NCBI GenBank assembly: GCA_035550555.1
Contig: DASZPA010000135.1
Location: 1-64,000, forward strand
Direction: 5' to 3'
DNA from: Fimbriimonas sp035550555
Lineage (GTDB): Bacteria > Armatimonadota > Fimbriimonadia > Fimbriimonadales > Fimbriimonadaceae
DNA length: 64,000 bases
The notes beneath the pieces were generated by a model. That model did not search any database, was not told where the DNA came from, and worked only from the letters and a program-made list of their open reading frames with translations. Below, piece by piece: positions 61,743 to 64,000 of this stretch. Positions within the stretch are counted from its first letter, which is position 1, and every line of letters begins with the position of its first letter. A program made the translations under genes and the position numbers.

Positions 61743-62956
61743 TGCCGCCTCAGCACATTGTCGATTCGCCGGCTCGCGTCCCTCAGCTCCGCCTCTGGCT
61801 CGTCGATGTGGTTGAGCGAGGCGTCGATAGCGGTATCGGCGAAGGGAGCGACCTGATTCGCCGTAACCGCGAACGGCTCGTAGTGGATGTAGGGCAGCTC
61901 CTTGGCGAACTCCCGCATGATGCGCAGCTTGTCGAACTCAGGCGAGTCGAGAATCGAGAGCCGCACGGGCACCTGTCCGCCCTTGGCCCAGTCGAGACTG
62001 TGGTCGCTTAGGTACGTGATGAACTGCCACGCCGCCATTCGGCGCTCCGCCGAAAGCGTCGCCGGCATGCAGAGCGTATGGCTTCCGGCCCAAACGGTCT
62101 TGACCGGACCGAAGGTGGGTACCGGCGCCGCCGCGTAGTTGAGACCCTTCTGATGGTCGAGCGAGTCGATCATCCAGGTGCCCTGAAACACCATTCCGAT
62201 CTTGCCCATCTGGAACCCCATCCACGCGTCGTTGCCTTGGGGAGGGGGGCTGATCTTGTACGTGTCGCTAAAGCTCAGCAGGGTATCCACGGCTTCGGTC
62301 GCTTGCGGACTGTCCAGCGTCGACCTCCTGAAGTCGGGACTCAGCAGGTTTGCGCCGAACTGGTAAAGAAACGTGCTGCCGACCAGATGGATGTCGGTCA
62401 TGGCAAAGCCCCACTGGCCCGGCTTGGTCAGCTTCTTGGCGTCGTCGACGAACTCGGCGAGGTTCGTGGGAGGATGGCCGATGCCTGCTTGACGAAACAG
62501 GTCGACGTTGTAGTACATGCCGAGAGGGTGGCAATCCAAGGGAATACCGTAGCGCCGCCCTTTCCAAAGCCCAACCTGCAGCACGCTCGGCGCGAAGTCC
62601 TTTGGATCGAGACCATCCATCGAATCGATTGGCGAGAGAGCGCCGTGGTCCGCGTATTCCGCCACTCGAGCCTCGTGAAGAATGAACACGTCCGGAGCGC
62701 CGCCAAAAGCCAGGCCAAGCGTTAGCTTGTCGTAATAGGTCCCCCAAGGGATGATCTGCATCTTCACGTGGATGCCCGGATGCTCGCGGTTGAAGCTCTT
62801 GACGATCCCCTCCATCGCCTTGCCGTCCGGACCGCTGAACCCGTTCCAGAACGTAAGCTCCAAAGCCTTGTCTGTGGAAGCCGCCGCCCTGGAGCACCCC
62901 TGCAGCGCGCAGAACGAAAGCAACGCGGCGAGGAGAAAATGGGAAAGGGGCTTCAT
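61739..62956 (-). CDS. Sugar-binding lipoprotein of ABC importer
   Basis: Extracellular solute-binding protein family 1, 405 aa. Signal peptide LSHFLLAALLSFCALQGC ends in a lipobox. N-terminal lobe begins ELTFWNGFSGPDGKAMEGIV and includes FNREHPGIHVKM; the ligand pocket has the typical AGSHTLCMPA and GKIGMVFQGTWM segments. ATG 62956 gives the signal peptide; the longer frame to 63046 is rejected. It lies between GH43 and the permease in one operon. Ligand probably arabino- or xylo-oligosaccharides, from the GH43 neighbour. Confidence 0.92.
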   Translation of the reverse strand: MKPLSHFLLAALLSFCALQGCSRAAASTDKALELTFWNGFSGPDGKAMEGIVKSFNREHPGIHVKMQIIPWGTYYDKLTLGLAFGGAPDVFILHEARVAEYADHGALSPIDSMDGLDPKDFAPSVLQVGLWKGRRYGIPLDCHPLGMYYNVDLFRQAGIGHPPTNLAEFVDDAKKLTKPGQWGFAMTDIHLVGSTFLYQFGANLLSPDFRRSTLDSPQATEAVDTLLSFSDTYKISPPPQGNDAWMGFQMGKIGMVFQGTWMIDSLDHQKGLNYAAAPVPTFGPVKTVWAGSHTLCMPATLSAERRMAAWQFITYLSDHSLDWAKGGQVPVRLSILDSPEFDKLRIMREFAKELPYIHYEPFAVTANQVAPFADTAIDASLNHIDEPEAELRDASRRIDNVLRRQ

Positions 62957-62970
62957 TGCCGTTCTCAGTC

Positions 62971-63936
62971 TTAAGGGGGTTGCGGGGTCCAGGTTGGGCC
63001 GTTGCACTTCGGACCCTCTTCGGTCCAGAGGAGCTTGTCGATGCACATCCGGCGGGCCGTCATGGCCGCGTCCCAGGCGTGATAGACCAGGAAGTCCGTC
63101 ACTCCGTCAGGACCGGTAACGATCGAGTTGTGGCCCGGACCGATCACCTTGCCCGGAACCGAGCGAAGCAGTCTGGGCGACGGACCGTTCAATGACCGCC
63201 ATGGACCCATGGGACTGTCTGCGACTGCGTAATCGAGCCCATACGTGTCGTTCTCCCATCGGCCGCCGCTGTAAAGGCAGTAGTACTTCCCGTCATGAAA
63301 CTTGGCGCACGGGCCCTCCAACGTGTGCCAGTCGTAAATGCCCCCGTAGATATGACGGCCTTGGGCAAACCGTTGCCAATCCTGCGTGGCGCGAAGCACC
63401 ACTCTCTCCTCACCGGCCAGCGAGGACATGGTGGAGAGCCGATCGACAACCAGGGCAGTGCCGGGCCGTTCGTCGCCTTCGCATTGAAGGAAGTCCCGGG
63501 CATAGAAGAGGTACCACTGGCCGTCCACGTCTCGAAAGGGGCTGGCATCGATGGCGAACGGGGCCTCATCGGGATCGACTAAGTCTATGCCCAAATCAAC
63601 ATACGGTCCTTCCGGAACCTCCGAAGAGGCCACACGCAGCCGGTGGCCCACGTCGCGGTAGCCCACCGAGTAGTACATGTAGAATCTCGACCCGTCGAAA
63701 GCGACCTCGGGCGCCCAAAAATCGGTGCCCAGGGGTTTGCCAGGTTCGACAAGGGACGGGCCCAGCGCTTCCCACTGAACCAGGTTCTTGGATCTCAGCA
63801 TCGGAAAGATGCCGTTTTCGGTTCCAGCCGTGCCCACGGCGTAGTAGGTTCCGGCGACTACAAATACGAACGGGTCGGCAAAGTAGGCGTCGTAGACGGG
63901 GTTGCAGTATTGGAGCCCGACTTCACTTGGCGCCAT
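62971..63936 (-). CDS. Glycoside hydrolase family 43 protein
   Basis: A 321-aa beta-propeller glycosidase of the GH43 type. The catalytic base Asp lies in NPVYDAYFADPFVF (near residue 20), the pKa-modulating Asp in AIDASPFRD, and the acid Glu in LEGPCAKFHDGKYY. No signal peptide, so the enzyme acts inside the cell on imported oligosaccharides. First gene of the operon with the binding protein 14 bp downstream. Likely alpha-L-arabinofuranosidase or beta-xylosidase; exact activity cannot be told. Confidence 0.92.
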   Translation of the reverse strand: MAPSEVGLQYCNPVYDAYFADPFVFVVAGTYYAVGTAGTENGIFPMLRSKNLVQWEALGPSLVEPGKPLGTDFWAPEVAFDGSRFYMYYSVGYRDVGHRLRVASSEVPEGPYVDLGIDLVDPDEAPFAIDASPFRDVDGQWYLFYARDFLQCEGDERPGTALVVDRLSTMSSLAGEERVVLRATQDWQRFAQGRHIYGGIYDWHTLEGPCAKFHDGKYYCLYSGGRWENDTYGLDYAVADSPMGPWRSLNGPSPRLLRSVPGKVIGPGHNSIVTGPDGVTDFLVYHAWDAAMTARRMCIDKLLWTEEGPKCNGPTWTPQPP

Positions 63937-64000
63937 CGCTATCTAGACATAGTATAGGAGTTTTTGGATTTTCTCTTCGCATAACCATGTCATTTACGCT

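Overview
The window is about 60% G+C, densely coded on both strands, and looks like a chromosomal piece of an Armatimonadota (Fimbriimonadia-like) bacterium. This rests on three prepilin-type proteins with the GFTLIE-type cleavage/methylation start and C-terminal DGH motif, abundant sugar-uptake and glycoside hydrolase operons, several Gfo/Idh/MocA oxidoreductases and an ECF42-type sigma factor. The assignment is inference; no rRNA or universal marker gene is present. One tRNA gene (tRNA-Pro, anticodon GGG) is present. No CRISPR array was seen.

Region by region. 0-5 kb: the 3' part of a PhyH-type dioxygenase, an SGNH hydrolase, a two-gene ATPase/TOPRIM-like pair that resembles a defence module, and a CHASE3 histidine kinase. 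5-9 kb: two prepilin-like genes around an AraC regulator, then tRNA-Pro. 8.7-16.9 kb: a fermentation/stress block (two tandem-USP proteins, a D-lactate dehydrogenase-like enzyme, phosphoketolase, acetate kinase, two HTH-PAS regulators). Two copies of a GTCAT-N8-ATGAC palindrome lie in its promoters. 17-20.6 kb: ECF42 sigma factor with its DGPF partner, and a pyruvate oxidase-like TPP enzyme, followed by a large REP/BIME-like inverted repeat. 20.9-26.5 kb: a sugar-catabolic operon (amylase, TIM-barrel isomerase, cupin, Gfo/Idh/MocA, DapA-like). 26.6-36.5 kb: glycerol kinase, then a convergent operon of phosphoesterase, giant secreted glycosidase-like protein, ABC sugar importer and aldo/keto reductase.

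36.6-43.7 kb: a hypothetical protein, a haem-c protein, and a compact operon starting with a ubiquitin/MoaD-like small protein ending in Gly-Gly, followed by a DUF4132 protein, an oxidoreductase and a cupin. 43.8-46.3 kb: a complete, AT-richer IS1595-family element of 2551 bp with 23-bp terminal inverted repeats and an 8-bp target duplication. It carries three passenger genes ending in a PIN-domain nuclease and has split a small membrane-protein gene that can be reconstructed in frame. 46.6-54 kb: an oxidoreductase, then a complete trans-4-hydroxyproline catabolic operon and a DUF885 peptidase. 54-64 kb: a secreted beta-propeller protein, another haem-c protein, an ASCH protein, an LTXXQ-type protein, a third prepilin with a coupled lipoprotein, a SanA/YdcF-type protein, and a GH43-led sugar ABC operon with only one permease.

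Most promising for follow-up: the passenger-bearing IS1595 element, the Gly-Gly beta-grasp/DUF4132 pair, the ATPase/TOPRIM pair, and the shared palindrome controlling the phosphoketolase/USP block.
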